A stretch of 64,000 bases of DNA from Arenicellaceae bacterium (GCA_029246505.1 JAQWNC010000028.1:62001-126000), one strand, 5' to 3'; positions 46,987 through 57,098 are shown, numbered from the stretch's first letter. A program made the numbers and translations. The notes: generated from the letters alone by a model not told the origin.

Positions 46987-48504
46987 TTACATTAATGCAT
47001 ATAACAATTCCACCACACTCACACATACGGTCGCATATATGATTACTCGAGTGGTGTCGCGGGCCACTTCTTCTCCAGAAATTTTCGGAGCCATTCCCAA
47101 ACCGGTAATCGTTATTGCCGTAAATGAGGAGTAAAGCGTAGTTTTAATCCAGAACTGACTCACCCGCAAATCATCGTCACTAACCGCCAAAATATTCCAC
47201 GGCTCTGCCACCTCAAATAGGTATCTGGCGCTTAATAAACTGCCGCCCCAAACTCCAATGGCAAAAACCGCAATGGTTACCACACAAGCGGCAAATACAC
47301 TTAACGTAACAGGAAAGCGTAAATATCGATCTGGGTTAACTCCCAAACTATCGAGCGCACGAACTTGACCACCTCGCTGCAATTCGCCTAACCAGGCACT
47401 ACAAATACTACCGGAACGTGCAACGAACAGCATGGAGGCGACCGCAGGAGCCAAGAAGACCACGTAAGCGCCACCCATCATTTCTAGCAAGCGGTCCGGT
47501 TTAAGCAGCATACCGATAATCCCGGTTAGGGCATTATCTGCCAGTGTGCGTACGACAGCTATGGTTGTTGCTCCAAGTGTGGTTCCTACTAAGAGATAAA
47601 AAAGTAAGCCACTCAAACAGGTTTGCCAAAACACTCGAATTGAAATATTGGCAAAATCTTTGATAGACGGCGTAAGTGTTAACAAACTTAGCAAACATTT
47701 CACCCCTCCCTTTAACCATTGCCATGCACCTGAGAACCAGACGGTTGGCATCAAGTAACCGATCTTGCCGGACTGTGATGGCACACCTTCATCTGGAATT
47801 GGCATTTCTTCAAGCGCCCGTGTTAGCGCACGATAGCGCTGATCAAATTGATCATCCGTCTCGGCGATAGTTTCCCAGTCAAATAGTTCGATGAGTTTAC
47901 CGGCGCGAAGCTCTAGCACGCGAGTAGCAATTCTTGAAATATAATACGGGTTGTGGCTAACCGTTACTGCCGACGTTATAGAGGTAACGCGATCCACTAC
48001 AGCGGACGCAACATCTTTAAGCGCCGACAAATCCATGCCGGTGTCAGGCTCATCAAACAAGAAAAGTTCTGGCTCTCTGACTAAAGCTCTGGCAATCGCT
48101 ACGCGGCGTTTTTGCCCGCCACTCAACGAAGACACGGGTCTACCCAACAAGCTGTCAGGGAGACCAATTTCAGCGATCACCTCTTTAGCTGTTAACAAGC
48201 TTTTCTGTTTTGAAAAGCGCTGCACCAGATCAATATTTTGCCGCACGTTAAAATAGTCGAGTAATGCACCTTTTTGATACACCATCGCGGTTTGCTGTCG
48301 ATTAACCGTAATATAACCGCTAGCTTTATTACCGTTTATCAGCACCTGCAATAGTGTTGATTTACCAGAGCCACTAGCGCCACATATAACAACGCTTTCA
48401 CCAAACCCAACAACCAGGTCCAGATTATCGAATAGCGGCGGCGCACCCTTCCTGGCTCTGGAACAGAGCCCCTTCACCGTCAAACAACCTCTATGTAACG
48501 TCAT
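46987..48504 (-). CDS. MlaF-like ATPase fused to MlaE-like permease (single-chain lipid ABC transporter)
   Basis: 505-residue fusion. Residues about 5-220 are an ABC ATPase: Walker [10 protein letters not shown] (42-50), Q77, signature LSGGQ (127-131), Walker B LFLFDEP (147-153), His184. Residues about 270-505 are an MlaE-type permease with [20 protein letters not shown] (the MlaE E-(L/M)-(G)-x-M...A(L/I)...G(V/I)(D/N)P motif) and about five helices. MlaFE normally are separate chains that move phospholipids between the membranes; both halves have the functional motifs here. No mlaD, mlaC or mlaB follows. The start overlaps the queC stop by 4 nt (ATGA), so it is translated from the queC message. 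Confidence 0.87.
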   Translation of the reverse strand: MTLHRGCLTVKGLCSRARKGAPPLFDNLDLVVGFGESVVICGASGSGKSTLLQVLINGNKASGYITVNRQQTAMVYQKGALLDYFNVRQNIDLVQRFSKQKSLLTAKEVIAEIGLPDSLLGRPVSSLSGGQKRRVAIARALVREPELFLFDEPDTGMDLSALKDVASAVVDRVTSITSAVTVSHNPYYISRIATRVLELRAGKLIELFDWETIAETDDQFDQRYRALTRALEEMPIPDEGVPSQSGKIGYLMPTVWFSGAWQWLKGGVKCLLSLLTLTPSIKDFANISIRVFWQTCLSGLLFYLLVGTTLGATTIAVVRTLADNALTGIIGMLLKPDRLLEMMGGAYVVFLAPAVASMLFVARSGSICSAWLGELQRGGQVRALDSLGVNPDRYLRFPVTLSVFAACVVTIAVFAIGVWGGSLLSARYLFEVAEPWNILAVSDDDLRVSQFWIKTTLYSSFTAITITGLGMAPKISGEEVARDTTRVIIYATVCVSVVELLYALM

Positions 48505-49196
48505 GCACTTGCCGGGTCTGAATAGCCTGCTTCAACAAACCCCGCCTCTCGAATTTGGCAACTATCGCATTCTCCACAAGCTTGACTCTTGCTACCAACC
48601 AATTGAGGGTTATAACAAGAAGAAGTTGCGCCATAATCAACCCCGAGCTGGATACCTAGCCGTATAATGTCCGCCTTTGCCATGTCGATAAGAGGGGCTT
48701 GGATTTGAATCGTATTTCCTTCGATACCGCACCTGGTCGCCAGGTTGGCTAGTTCCGTAAAAGCACTAATAAACTCCGGCCGGCAATCTGGATACCCTGA
48801 ATAGTCAACCGCATTTGCTCCAATAAATATATCTCGGGCACCGAGTACTTCGGCAAGGCCTAATGCCACTGATAAAAAAATAGTGTTACGAGCTGGCACG
48901 TAGGTGATTGGAATATCTTTCTGTTGTTTTAATTCCATTTGGGTAGGTACATCTATGGCCTTATCAGTTAAGGCCGAACCTCCAAAACCACCAATATCGA
49001 TTGCAACTTCTCGATGATCTGTAACGCCCATGTCAGCTACTAGCTTGCGTGCACACTCAAGTTCCACCAGGTGCCGCTGCCCATAATTTACGCTCAATGT
49101 AGTGCAAACATAACCGTCCGCAAGTGCTTCGGCCAATACCGTAGCGGAATCTAAACCACCAGAAACCAACACTACTGCTTTTTTATTACTAATCAT
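48501..49196 (-). CDS. queC: 7-cyano-7-deazaguanine synthase QueC
   Basis: ATP-dependent enzyme that makes preQ0 from 7-carboxy-7-deazaguanine in queuosine synthesis. The 231-residue protein has the PP-loop SGGLDS (12-17), a conserved [15 protein letters not shown] block and four C-terminal zinc-binding cysteines (in SSCYNP and [10 protein letters not shown]). Placed 12 nt after queE and coupled to the ABC fusion gene downstream. Confidence 0.95.
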   Translation of the reverse strand: MISNKKAVVLVSGGLDSATVLAEALADGYVCTTLSVNYGQRHLVELECARKLVADMGVTDHREVAIDIGGFGGSALTDKAIDVPTQMELKQQKDIPITYVPARNTIFLSVALGLAEVLGARDIFIGANAVDYSGYPDCRPEFISAFTELANLATRCGIEGNTIQIQAPLIDMAKADIIRLGIQLGVDYGATSSCYNPQLVGSKSQACGECDSCQIREAGFVEAGYSDPASA

Positions 49197-49208
49197 CTTT
49201 TAAAACTT

Positions 49209-49838
49209 TTACCGCCCTGGGTCATCGCCCCAGATCACTTTATGTAACTGGGTTTGCACACGCACCGGCAGCCGGTCACGCAATACCCATACGGATAAAT
49301 CTTTGAGATCAAGTTGGCCCCATACTGGTGAAAATAAAATCGGGATCGATATGCTATTTTTGCTCAGAAAATCCTTAGACCACAAATAATCAGCTTCATC
49401 GCACAACACGAACTTAAGCTGATCGTTACTTTGCAAACATTCAAGGTTTTTATACTTATTATTAGATTCTTCGCCTGAACCCGGCGTTTTAATATCCAGA
49501 ACCACCGAAACCTCGGGGTTTATATTTTTGATACTAACTGCATTACCTGTTTCTAAAGAGACCTGATAGCCAGCGTTAACTAACGCGTCCAATAGTGGCC
49601 AGCATGCCTTCTGCGCAAGGGGTTCTCCACCCGTAACCGTTACGTAGTTAGTGCCAAACGCCGTAACCTTGGAGAGAACCTCGGCTTGGGTATATTTTTC
49701 GCCACCAACAAATGCATAGGCAGTATCACAATACGTACAACGCATCGGACATCCGGTAAGCCGAACAAATACGGTCGGGCACCCAACACTGAGTGACTCG
49801 CCCTGGATAGAGTGGAATATTTCGGTAACTTTAAGCAA
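49209..49838 (-). CDS. queE: 7-carboxy-7-deazaguanine synthase QueE
   Basis: Radical SAM enzyme that converts 6-carboxytetrahydropterin to 7-carboxy-7-deazaguanine. The 209-residue protein starts LKVTEIFHSIQGES, with the cluster motif CPMRCTYC (Cys30, Cys34, Cys37) and VTVTGGEPL. In many Gammaproteobacteria queE-queC follow the tol-pal-cpoB operon, as here. A long imperfect hairpin lies in its leader (49867-49904). Confidence 0.94.
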   Translation of the reverse strand: MLKVTEIFHSIQGESLSVGCPTVFVRLTGCPMRCTYCDTAYAFVGGEKYTQAEVLSKVTAFGTNYVTVTGGEPLAQKACWPLLDALVNAGYQVSLETGNAVSIKNINPEVSVVLDIKTPGSGEESNNKYKNLECLQSNDQLKFVLCDEADYLWSKDFLSKNSISIPILFSPVWGQLDLKDLSVWVLRDRLPVRVQTQLHKVIWGDDPGR

Positions 49839-49866
49839 GAATGCAATGCAATATGGCTAATTAGAC

Positions 49867-49904
49867 TTTACCGCCACTCACATGTATATGAATTAGTGGG
49901 GTAA
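49867..49904 (-). promoter_or_regulatory. Hairpin in the queE leader
   Basis: On the minus strand TTTACCCCACT (49904-49894) can pair with AGTGGCGGTAAA (49878-49867), 11 bp with one bulged C and a 15-nt loop, about 30 nt upstream of the queE ATG. It is not followed by a T run and does not match the class I preQ1 riboswitch pattern as I know it. A role in queE expression is only a possibility. Confidence 0.3.
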
Positions 49905-49928
49905 ATCCTCTACGGAAAATAAATTAGT

Positions 49929-50975
49929 CTAGATATCGCCTAAAACGCTATCTGTAGATGGTTGCATTTGTGATGGGAACGAATCGGTTTGATTTCCACC
50001 CGATTGCTCAACTTGCAAACCTGTAACAGGATCATCGAGAGGTACCGAACTTGGGCCCGAACTTCTAATAACCTGCCACTGCAACTCACTATTATTCTGA
50101 TTAGGTGTTGGAGCCGCACCAGTGGTATTACTACCTAACGGGTCAGATTGGCTATTCGGGTCGTTCTGCATTTGCCACGCACCAGAAGTAGTCAAATTCT
50201 CGTTACTCGTGGTGATCTGACTAGCTTGAAGCTTATTGGCTATAACCGCACCACCCAGAGGCACAACTTCCACAGTAATTGGCGTAACAATAGCTTGGCT
50301 AGCATCCGGCACGGCTACAATAACATTGCTAGTGCCTGCTTGCTGATAACTTCCACTAACGTCATTAAAAGCAGAGCCAGACACATCCTGAGATCCAACT
50401 GGCAAGATTGTTAATGCTCGTGTTGTCGAGCCAGTTGTAGTAAGCGCAGCAGTCTCTGGCTGACCATACCGACCCATCGATACACCTATCATTGCCACCT
50501 CAGGTTCTTCGTCAATAATACCTGGAACTTCCGGTGCGCTCTGATATTCACTATTTGCCAGAGGCGTCGTATCCAAATCAGCAGCGCTATCAGAATCACC
50601 TAAAGTAAACCCTGAATCGCCCCCGTCGGTTCGATTAAACTCCCCATCGTTTGCTCCACTTTGAATTGATCTCAACTGCTCACGTAACGCTAAAGTTTCC
50701 TGATCACTCTTACGCTTGTACTGATTAAATTCGTATCCCTGGCGTTCTATTAAATTACGTAGTTCACTCATCTCCCTGCGTACCGCATCCATCTCTTGCA
50801 ACTGCTGCAAAGATGAATTGACTCCCTGACCACGCCCTCCACCAGATGGATCAACTGCGCCAGGCGCTTGAGCAGCTGCCGGCTTACTGGCAATAAGCAC
50901 GAGTACAGCCGCACTTACTAATAAGGCTTCGACTAAACCTTTCAGCGAAGTTGGTGTCGATATATTTATATTCAT
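49929..50975 (-). CDS. CpoB/YbgF-position coiled-coil protein lacking the TPR domain
   Basis: 348-residue exported protein from ATG 50975 (TTG at 50993 adds six). Signal peptide ends PAAAQA. Then a coiled-coil segment at about 53-104 (SLQQLQEMDAVRREMSELRN, IERQGYEFNQYKRKSDQ) that matches the trimerising N-domain of CpoB, which couples Tol-Pal to PBP1B. Normal CpoB continues into TPR repeats of about 140 residues. Here the remaining 240 residues are Ser/Thr/Gln/Pro-rich without any TPR signature. It keeps the cpoB place between pal and queE. A hairpin terminator separates it from pal. Confidence 0.7.
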   Translation of the reverse strand: MNINISTPTSLKGLVEALLVSAAVLVLIASKPAAAQAPGAVDPSGGGRGQGVNSSLQQLQEMDAVRREMSELRNLIERQGYEFNQYKRKSDQETLALREQLRSIQSGANDGEFNRTDGGDSGFTLGDSDSAADLDTTPLANSEYQSAPEVPGIIDEEPEVAMIGVSMGRYGQPETAALTTTGSTTRALTILPVGSQDVSGSAFNDVSGSYQQAGTSNVIVAVPDASQAIVTPITVEVVPLGGAVIANKLQASQITTSNENLTTSGAWQMQNDPNSQSDPLGSNTTGAAPTPNQNNSELQWQVIRSSGPSSVPLDDPVTGLQVEQSGGNQTDSFPSQMQPSTDSVLGDI

Positions 50976-51003
50976 ATACAAAATTTTAGCCAAAATAAGA
51001 TAA

Positions 51004-51024
51004 GGGCCGCAACATGTGCGGCCC
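51004..51024 (-). terminator. Hairpin terminator after pal
   Basis: Perfect 8-bp stem GGGCCGCA/TGCGGCCC with a 5-nt loop, followed on the minus strand by TTATCTTATTTT, about 60 nt after the pal stop. It would end or weaken tol-pal transcripts ahead of the coiled-coil gene. Confidence 0.65.
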
Positions 51025-51083
51025 CAACCTTTTACTACTCGTCAATTACGATAAAGCCACTCCGATTAAACGGGAGCTCCTGT

Positions 51084-51590
51084 TTAATACAGGATTTCTA
51101 CGCGACGGTTTTGACTCCAAGCACCATCGTTATGCTCTAGTGCCACAGGGCGTTCTTCACCATAAGATACGCTTTGTGTTGGATTATTTCCAGCACCGGC
51201 GGCGCTCATTAAGCGCGCTACACCTTGTGCACGACGCTCACCAAGAGCCAGGTTGTATTCACGCGTTCCACGCTCATCACAGTGCCCTTCAAGTGTTACT
51301 TCCACACCTGATTGCGAACCAAGTGCTCTTGAATGCGCTTCAATAATAACTCGAGAACGTTCAGCAATTTCAGAACTATCGTATGCGAAAAATACTGTTC
51401 GATAATTAACCGGGTCACCCATAATCCCCATCGCTTCAAGATCAGTAACAGAATAACCGCTACCGAAAGCATTACTATCAACCACGGCTTGTGCCGGCTC
51501 TGTTTCAACGGCTACTGTTTCTTTTTTCCCACATGCAGTCAGTGTTAGCAACATGGCAACAACTAATGCACCAGACATTTTATAATTCAT
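51084..51590 (-). CDS. pal: Peptidoglycan-associated lipoprotein Pal
   Basis: Outer-membrane lipoprotein that binds peptidoglycan and TolB. 168 residues: lipoprotein signal with LTAC (Cys20), linker, then an OmpA-like domain from about residue 62 with TLEGHCDERGTREYNLALGE, the diaminopimelate-binding region, and RRVEI at the end. Fifth gene of the tol-pal operon; 123 bp separate it from tolB. Confidence 0.97.
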   Translation of the reverse strand: MNYKMSGALVVAMLLTLTACGKKETVAVETEPAQAVVDSNAFGSGYSVTDLEAMGIMGDPVNYRTVFFAYDSSEIAERSRVIIEAHSRALGSQSGVEVTLEGHCDERGTREYNLALGERRAQGVARLMSAAGAGNNPTQSVSYGEERPVALEHNDGAWSQNRRVEILY

Positions 51591-51713
51591 AATTAAGGCT
51601 CCTGAGTCTTAGACAGAGTTTTTAATAAGTTCAAATTAGACTTGTTACTGTAAAATTAAGCAGTAACACGCCCATACTAGCAAAATGACAGTGAAAAAGT
51701 AGAGTAATTTACA

Positions 51714-53054
51714 TCAAAATCGTGGGCCAGAAGGTGACCATGCTGGCTCCTTCACATCACCATTTTGAAATCTTAGCTCCTGCTTTACCCGACCATCAGC
51801 AGAAACTGCCGCTAATATACCATTATATTCCTTTTGTGCAGCATACAATATCATAGCGCCGTTGGGCGCAAAAGAGGGCGATTCAACCAAACTCACCTCA
51901 CCACCAGTCAACGATTTTTGCTCACCGGTCGCCAAATCCATTATTGCAACATGAAATTGCTTATTCGGCCGGCTAATCATTACCAGGCTTTGCCCATTAG
52001 GCGAATACGAGGCTCTGGCATTGTATTTACCGTTAAACGTTAAACGCTCAAGTCTAGAACCATCACGATCGATACGGTAGATATGTGGATTACCGGAGCG
52101 ATCAGAAGTAAATACTAGCGATTGTCCATCCGGGGACCAGGCTGCCTCTGTATCAATCGCCCAATGTTTGGTAATCTGTTGTCGAGTTCGAGTAGTCATA
52201 TCCATAACATATATATCTGCATTACCAGATGTCGATGACGTGTAGGCAAGAAAGTTACCATCCGGGGACCACGCAGGCGCTCCGTTTATTCCCTTAAAAG
52301 ACGCTACTACATTACGTTCTGGAGAATTGACATCTTGTACAACAATTTGTGAACGATTTGCCTCAAACGAAACATACGCCAGCCGTGTTGCATCCGGAGA
52401 CCAGGATGGGGAGATAATCGAATTACTTGACTGAAAGACGGTACGCGGACCATAGCCATCAGAATCAGCCACTCTTAAGTAGTTATTTACCAAGCCCTGT
52501 CCCAGTCGTTCAACGGTAACGTAGGCAATTTGGGTATCGAATGCACCTGGTCGACCAGTCATCGCTTCATATATATAATCGGCAATTTGATGGGACACCT
52601 TGCGTAATAAATTACCGGGCACCTCGTCAAAACGTCTACCGACAACCATTTTCTCGCGAAATACGTCATAACCACGAGCTTCAATACTGTAGGTGTCATT
52701 GCCCAAAGAGCGTATTTCGCCAATTACCAAGGCTTCAGCTTTTGCCACACGCCAATCTTTAAAACGTACATCTTCAGGTTTACTTGGAAGACTCAAAAAT
52801 CGATCACTAGGTATCGAATCAAACTCACCGCTTCTCGCCAAATCACTATTCACAATTTGTGAAACATCATGTGGCGGGCTAACAACGATCCCTGTCACAG
52901 GGTCAATCTGACCAGATAATGCAAAAGGGACAACCGCAACCGGTATTCCTCGAGCAACGCCCTGAGTAATCTCAATATTAATTTGTGCCTGGGCAGGACC
53001 CCATAAACTAGTTACAACAAGAATACCTAAAGATACGAACTTAAACGATTTCAT
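51714..53054 (-). CDS. tolB: Tol-Pal system translocation protein TolB
   Basis: Periplasmic protein of 446 residues with a signal peptide (ends GPAQA), an N-terminal alpha/beta domain and a C-terminal six-bladed WD40-like propeller (SWSPDATRLAYVS, AWSPDGNFLAYTS, AWSPDGQSLVFTS repeats). ATG at 53054 overlaps the tolA stop by 4 nt; TTG two codons upstream is unnecessary. Confidence 0.97.
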   Translation of the reverse strand: MKSFKFVSLGILVVTSLWGPAQAQINIEITQGVARGIPVAVVPFALSGQIDPVTGIVVSPPHDVSQIVNSDLARSGEFDSIPSDRFLSLPSKPEDVRFKDWRVAKAEALVIGEIRSLGNDTYSIEARGYDVFREKMVVGRRFDEVPGNLLRKVSHQIADYIYEAMTGRPGAFDTQIAYVTVERLGQGLVNNYLRVADSDGYGPRTVFQSSNSIISPSWSPDATRLAYVSFEANRSQIVVQDVNSPERNVVASFKGINGAPAWSPDGNFLAYTSSTSGNADIYVMDMTTRTRQQITKHWAIDTEAAWSPDGQSLVFTSDRSGNPHIYRIDRDGSRLERLTFNGKYNARASYSPNGQSLVMISRPNKQFHVAIMDLATGEQKSLTGGEVSLVESPSFAPNGAMILYAAQKEYNGILAAVSADGRVKQELRFQNGDVKEPAWSPSGPRF

Positions 53055-53836
53055 AAGCAACCTTTCGGTGAGAAGGTGAAATTAAACTCTTTCCAATACT
53101 TATAGAGCTTCGGATTTTCTGGAATTGGTAAAGGACTGGCAAATGTTACAGCAACCTCGCCGGCGCGATCAAAGTCTGACGAACCACTCGACCTACTAAG
53201 CCTTACTGCCTGCACGGTTCCATTTTGCGCTACATTGACATTGTAAACGGCGCGCATGGCACAGGAGGTTCCAGCGGGTTCACGAAAGTTATCCTGTACA
53301 GCACGCTTAATCGCACCTTCATAACTACCAAATAGCTGCTCTGCCTCAGCTTTTTCTGCAGCTTCGGCCCGCTTTTTGCGCTCAGCTTCTTCTTTTCGAT
53401 TTCGCTCAGCTTGCTCGCGCTCTCTCTGTTCAGCTTGTTCTGCAGCCTTCTGTTCTTCTTCCTTACGCTTCTTTTCGATCTCAAGCGATTTTTGTTCTTC
53501 TTCGCGCGACTGTTGCTTCAACTCTTCAATACGCTTTTCCTCTTCCTTGGTCTCTTTTTTTAACTCTTCAAGTCGCTCCTGCTCCTGAAGCACCTCCTCT
53601 TCTTGCAACTGCTCTTCCTGGCGCAACATTTCAGCCATTTCTTCAATTTCAGCAGCATCAACCGTAGTAGCTTGAATAATGTCTTCTTTAGGGGTCAGGC
53701 TGGAACTCTCCACTTGCATCACTTGATCCCAAAAGCCATATGCAGTAAACAAAAAAATCCCACCATATATTGCAATCGGTACTGCTGCTGCAGCCAACCG
53801 ATCCTTGAACGACAATTTTGACTCACGTCTACGCAT
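53051..53836 (-). CDS. tolA: Tol-Pal system protein TolA
   Basis: 261-residue inner-membrane protein: membrane helix at about 17-34, a very long charged helical domain at about 60-175 rich in Glu/Lys/Arg/Gln (EEL and EKA runs), and a C-terminal TolA-III-like domain (RAVQDNFREPAGTS, VRLSRSSGSSDFDRAGEVAV). It links TolQR in the inner membrane to Pal and TolB. The domain order and position in the operon fix the call. Confidence 0.95.
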   Translation of the reverse strand: MRRRESKLSFKDRLAAAAVPIAIYGGIFLFTAYGFWDQVMQVESSSLTPKEDIIQATTVDAAEIEEMAEMLRQEEQLQEEEVLQEQERLEELKKETKEEEKRIEELKQQSREEEQKSLEIEKKRKEEEQKAAEQAEQREREQAERNRKEEAERKKRAEAAEKAEAEQLFGSYEGAIKRAVQDNFREPAGTSCAMRAVYNVNVAQNGTVQAVRLSRSSGSSDFDRAGEVAVTFASPLPIPENPKLYKYWKEFNFTFSPKGCL

Positions 53837-54264
53837 TATTCGACTTCAGCCGCTGTTGGCGTTTCTGTGACCAAGCTCACAGATTCAACGCCAGCATCTT
53901 TAAGTAGTACCATCGCTTGCAATACATCATTGTAGACCGCAGCTTTGTCTCCTCTTACAAAAAAATCTGCCGATGGATTATTCAGTAAATAAGCAGCGGC
54001 ATAAATCTTTATTTCGTCTGAAGATTTTTGTAAGTCATCAACATAATAAATACCATCGACATCAACCGTAAGCACCATAGGTTCTGGAGCATCCTGATTT
54101 CGAGGAATAGGATTATTAGACAGCTGAGGTAAATCAACTTGCACCCCTTCGGTAAGCAAAGGAGCTGTCACCATAAAAATTATCAGCAACACCAGCATTA
54201 CATCAATGTAAGGCACTACATTAATGTCTGCCATTTGCTTACGTTTTCGATCCCGGTAACTCAT
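53836..54264 (-). CDS. tolR: Tol-Pal system protein TolR
   Basis: 142-residue inner-membrane protein of the ExbD/TolR family: one membrane helix (about 17-37) with the functional Asp21 of VVPYIDVMLVL, then a periplasmic domain. It forms the proton-driven motor with TolQ. Adjacent to tolA with a 1-nt overlap. Confidence 0.96.
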   Translation of the reverse strand: MSYRDRKRKQMADINVVPYIDVMLVLLIIFMVTAPLLTEGVQVDLPQLSNNPIPRNQDAPEPMVLTVDVDGIYYVDDLQKSSDEIKIYAAAYLLNNPSADFFVRGDKAAVYNDVLQAMVLLKDAGVESVSLVTETPTAAEVE

Positions 54265-54276
54265 TTTATACAGGGT

Positions 54277-54978
54277 TTACTTACTCCTAGCTTGGCGGTT
54301 AACAATACTTAGGAACTCTTCAATAAACAACTCATAACGCCCAACAAGACGTTCAACCAAATGGCTAAAACGGTTATAGGCAATGACCGCTGGAATGGCC
54401 GCAAATAAACCCATTGCGGTGGCAATAAGCGCCTCTGCGATGCCAGGTGCGACTGTAGCAATGGTAGCCTGTTGATCTGATATACCGAGAGCAAGAAAGG
54501 AATTCATGATTCCCCAGACAGTCCCAAACAATCCGACATAGGGGCTAGTTGAGCCAACCGTCGCCAAAAATGATAGATGCGCCTCTAGGTGATCAATCTC
54601 TCGGCCGAGCTCAACTCGCATCGCCCGATGCACTGCATCCATCGCCGATTCATTGCTACCTTCAGCTCTTACAATACGATTCAGCTCTTTGTAGCCCGAC
54701 ATAAATATGCCAGCCATACCCGACACCTGATGACCTCGCCTAGACCAATTGTCGTTCAACTGTTCCATACTACCGCCAGACCAAAATTCATCTTCAAATT
54801 GGTCGGCTAAACCGGACTCTTCTCGTAAAACCCGATGTTTTACACCGATATAATACAGTGAGACTGCAGAAGCCAGAAACAAAGCCAACATAACCATTTG
54901 CACGGTTAAACTCGCGTCCAATACCAGCCCAAATGTAGACAAGCCGCCAGCCGTCTGCTCAGTTAAAGTCGAATCCAT
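54277..54978 (-). CDS. tolQ: Tol-Pal system protein TolQ
   Basis: 233-residue inner-membrane protein of the ExbB/MotA family with three membrane helices (about 25-45, 135-160, 170-195). The conserved stretches are LATVGSTSPYVGLFGTVWGI and TVAPGIAEALIATAMGLFAAIPA. First tol gene, 64 nt after ybgC; 12 nt before tolR. Confidence 0.96.
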   Translation of the reverse strand: MDSTLTEQTAGGLSTFGLVLDASLTVQMVMLALFLASAVSLYYIGVKHRVLREESGLADQFEDEFWSGGSMEQLNDNWSRRGHQVSGMAGIFMSGYKELNRIVRAEGSNESAMDAVHRAMRVELGREIDHLEAHLSFLATVGSTSPYVGLFGTVWGIMNSFLALGISDQQATIATVAPGIAEALIATAMGLFAAIPAVIAYNRFSHLVERLVGRYELFIEEFLSIVNRQARSK

Positions 54979-55042
54979 TATTAATGCCCAATTTATTTAT
55001 AGGTTATATGTTTTTATGCAATTGCCGGGAAGCCAACAATAA

Positions 55043-55453
55043 TTACGCCGGTGCGCCCGTTGAGCTAGTAATAGCGTCAACTATAGGTCGCGGCACCTGT
55101 ATAGGCTTAAAAGTTTGATCATTCACACACGCGATCTTTAGTTCTCCACGACACAATAAGTCATTTTCTCGCCAAACTTCCTGGGCAAAAGAAAAACTCG
55201 CTGCACCCAGCCGCGTTAGCTCCACTTTAACAATTAAAACATCGTTAAGCCTTGCTGGCTGTAGATATTGCACCGATAATTTACTCACTGCAAACGCTAT
55301 TGCGAATTGTTCATTAACGCGTCGAACATTCCAACCAATTACTTCTAGCCAATCACTGCGGCAACGCTCCATATATTTTACATAATTTGCGTGATAAACC
55401 ACCCCGGTCGCATCGGTGTCTTCAAAAAACACCCTTAGCGTAAACTCATGCAT
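55043..55453 (-). CDS. ybgC: Hot-dog-fold acyl-CoA thioesterase YbgC
   Basis: 136-residue member of the 4-hydroxybenzoyl-CoA thioesterase family. The active-site FFEDTDATGVVYHANYVKYMER with Asp and His is conserved. YbgC genes start many tol-pal operons, where the enzyme is thought to act on acyl-CoA or ACP near phospholipid synthesis. ATG overlaps the ruvB stop (TAATG). Confidence 0.95.
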   Translation of the reverse strand: MHEFTLRVFFEDTDATGVVYHANYVKYMERCRSDWLEVIGWNVRRVNEQFAIAFAVSKLSVQYLQPARLNDVLIVKVELTRLGAASFSFAQEVWRENDLLCRGELKIACVNDQTFKPIQVPRPIVDAITSSTGAPA

Positions 55454-56493
55454 TAATCATCTTGCTCAAATATGCCCGCTTGCTCGGCTGGCGAATCAGG
55501 GGCTACCAACCCAAAATGTTGCCAGGCACGACGGGTTACTGTTCTCCCTCTGGGTGTCCGCATCATAAAACCGTTCTGGATTAAAAATGGCTCGATTACG
55601 TCTTCGATAGTGCCACGCTCCTCCCCAATTGCAGCAGCCAGGCTGTCTATGCCAACCGGACCGCCATCGAATTTATACATAATAGCTTGCAAAACGCTTC
55701 TATCCATAACATCCAACCCTAGATGGTCCACCTCAAGCATGTCCAGTGCGAGTTCGGAAACTTTTGCGCTTAAACCTCCATCGGTCTTAACCTGCGCAAA
55801 ATCACGAGCGCGCCGTAACAGGCGATTTGCAATTCTCGGCGTGCCTCTGGAACGAGTTGCAATAACTTCAATACCGCCTGGATCAGTACTAATTCCTAAA
55901 ATACCGGCAGAACGCTCAACGATGCAGCATAAATCCTCAATATTGTAGTATTCCAAGCGCTGTACAATCCCGAACCGGTCTCGCAAGGGTGACGTTAACA
56001 AGCCCGCGCGCGTGGTAGCACCCACTAAGGTAAATGGTGGCAACGAAAGCTTCACCGTTCTGGCAGCCGGCCCTTCACCGATAATAATATCCAATTCAAA
56101 ATCCTCCATTGCGGGGTAGAGAATCTCTTCTACAACAGGACTCAGGCGATGAATCTCATCAATAAATAATACATCGTGTGGTTCAAGATTAGTCAAAATC
56201 GCGGCCAAATCACCCGCTTTTTCGATCACTGGCCCGGAGGTCTGACGGATCATCACATCCAACTCACGAGCAATTATATTTGACAGTGTGGTTTTACCCA
56301 AACCTGGCGGCCCAAATAGCAACACATGATCCAATGCCTCATGGCGCTCGCGAGCGGCTTGTATATAAATTGCTAGCTGCTCTTTTAGCTTTGGCTGGCC
56401 CACAAAGTCAACCAACCGTTCAGGACGTAAACTGCGATCGGCGACTTCATCTTCATGGCCTAGCGGCTCGGGGTTTAGCGGTGTTTCGTTCAT
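55453..56493 (-). CDS. ruvB: Holliday junction branch-migration helicase RuvB
   Basis: AAA+ motor that drives branch migration with RuvA. The 346-residue product starts with an acidic leader, then [19 protein letters not shown], Walker [10 protein letters not shown] (61-69), Walker B with LFIDEIHRL, and a C-terminal winged helix with [10 protein letters not shown]. Length is slightly above the usual 330-340. The start overlaps the ruvA stop. Confidence 0.98.
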   Translation of the reverse strand: MNETPLNPEPLGHEDEVADRSLRPERLVDFVGQPKLKEQLAIYIQAARERHEALDHVLLFGPPGLGKTTLSNIIARELDVMIRQTSGPVIEKAGDLAAILTNLEPHDVLFIDEIHRLSPVVEEILYPAMEDFELDIIIGEGPAARTVKLSLPPFTLVGATTRAGLLTSPLRDRFGIVQRLEYYNIEDLCCIVERSAGILGISTDPGGIEVIATRSRGTPRIANRLLRRARDFAQVKTDGGLSAKVSELALDMLEVDHLGLDVMDRSVLQAIMYKFDGGPVGIDSLAAAIGEERGTIEDVIEPFLIQNGFMMRTPRGRTVTRRAWQHFGLVAPDSPAEQAGIFEQDD

Positions 56494-57098
56494 GTTCTAC
56501 CTCTCCCCATATTTTTTAACGCCGCGCGAATCAATGCTTCACTCGTCATACCCGCCTCAGCAACCCCACGGACGGCACCGCTAGCATCTGCTGGCTTATA
56601 GCCCAAGGTAATTAACGCATCGATTGCATCACGTTCATCAGAAGCCACGCTCGATATAGTAACTGTAGCAGCTTCGGGTAACGCGGAGCCGAACTCTTTC
56701 GCCAATCTATCTTTAAGTTCAACTAACAAACGCTGCGCCGTTTTCTTACCAATACCCGGCACCGCCACCAACGTCGCAACATCTTCATGGGCGACACAAG
56801 ACAATAAATCGTCCGCAGTAAGTGATGACAGAATCGCCAACCCAACTTTTGGACCAATTCCGCTTACCTTAATCAAGCTTCGGAATAAGTCACGTTGCTT
56901 GACACTAATAAAACCATATAAATTCTGCGTATCCTCACGCACCACCATGTGGACGTATAGACTGGCTTGAGAACCTAGATCGGGCAGATCATAAAAAACA
57001 TTTAGTGGGGCTTCAAGATCATAACCGACACCATTCACATTCAGCACTATCGACGGTGGCCGCTTATCTAGCAACTCTCCTTTCAACCAGGCGATCAC
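56490..57098 (-). CDS. ruvA: Holliday junction DNA-binding protein RuvA
   Basis: Tetrameric junction-binding subunit of RuvAB. From GTG 57098 the product is 202 residues and starts [19 protein letters not shown], matching the family start (MIGxLxG). It has the OB-fold, then two helix-hairpin-helix motifs ([13 protein letters not shown] and [16 protein letters not shown]) and the C-terminal RuvB-binding domain. A longer frame from 57149 exists but would overlap ruvC by over 50 nt; the chosen start overlaps the ruvC stop by 4 nt (GTGA). Confidence 0.95.
   Translation of the reverse strand: MIAWLKGELLDKRPPSIVLNVNGVGYDLEAPLNVFYDLPDLGSQASLYVHMVVREDTQNLYGFISVKQRDLFRSLIKVSGIGPKVGLAILSSLTADDLLSCVAHEDVATLVAVPGIGKKTAQRLLVELKDRLAKEFGSALPEAATVTISSVASDERDAIDALITLGYKPADASGAVRGVAEAGMTSEALIRAALKNMGRGRT

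Noticed and set aside
51644-51667. Perfect 7-bp inverted repeat GTTACTG/CAGTAAC between tolB and pal
   Set aside because: No T tract, 10-nt AT-rich loop, short stem; likely to occur by chance in AT-rich intergenic DNA.
53376-53588. Ser/Cys-rich ORFs opposite tolA
   Set aside because: They are antisense shadows of the Glu/Lys-rich TolA helix.
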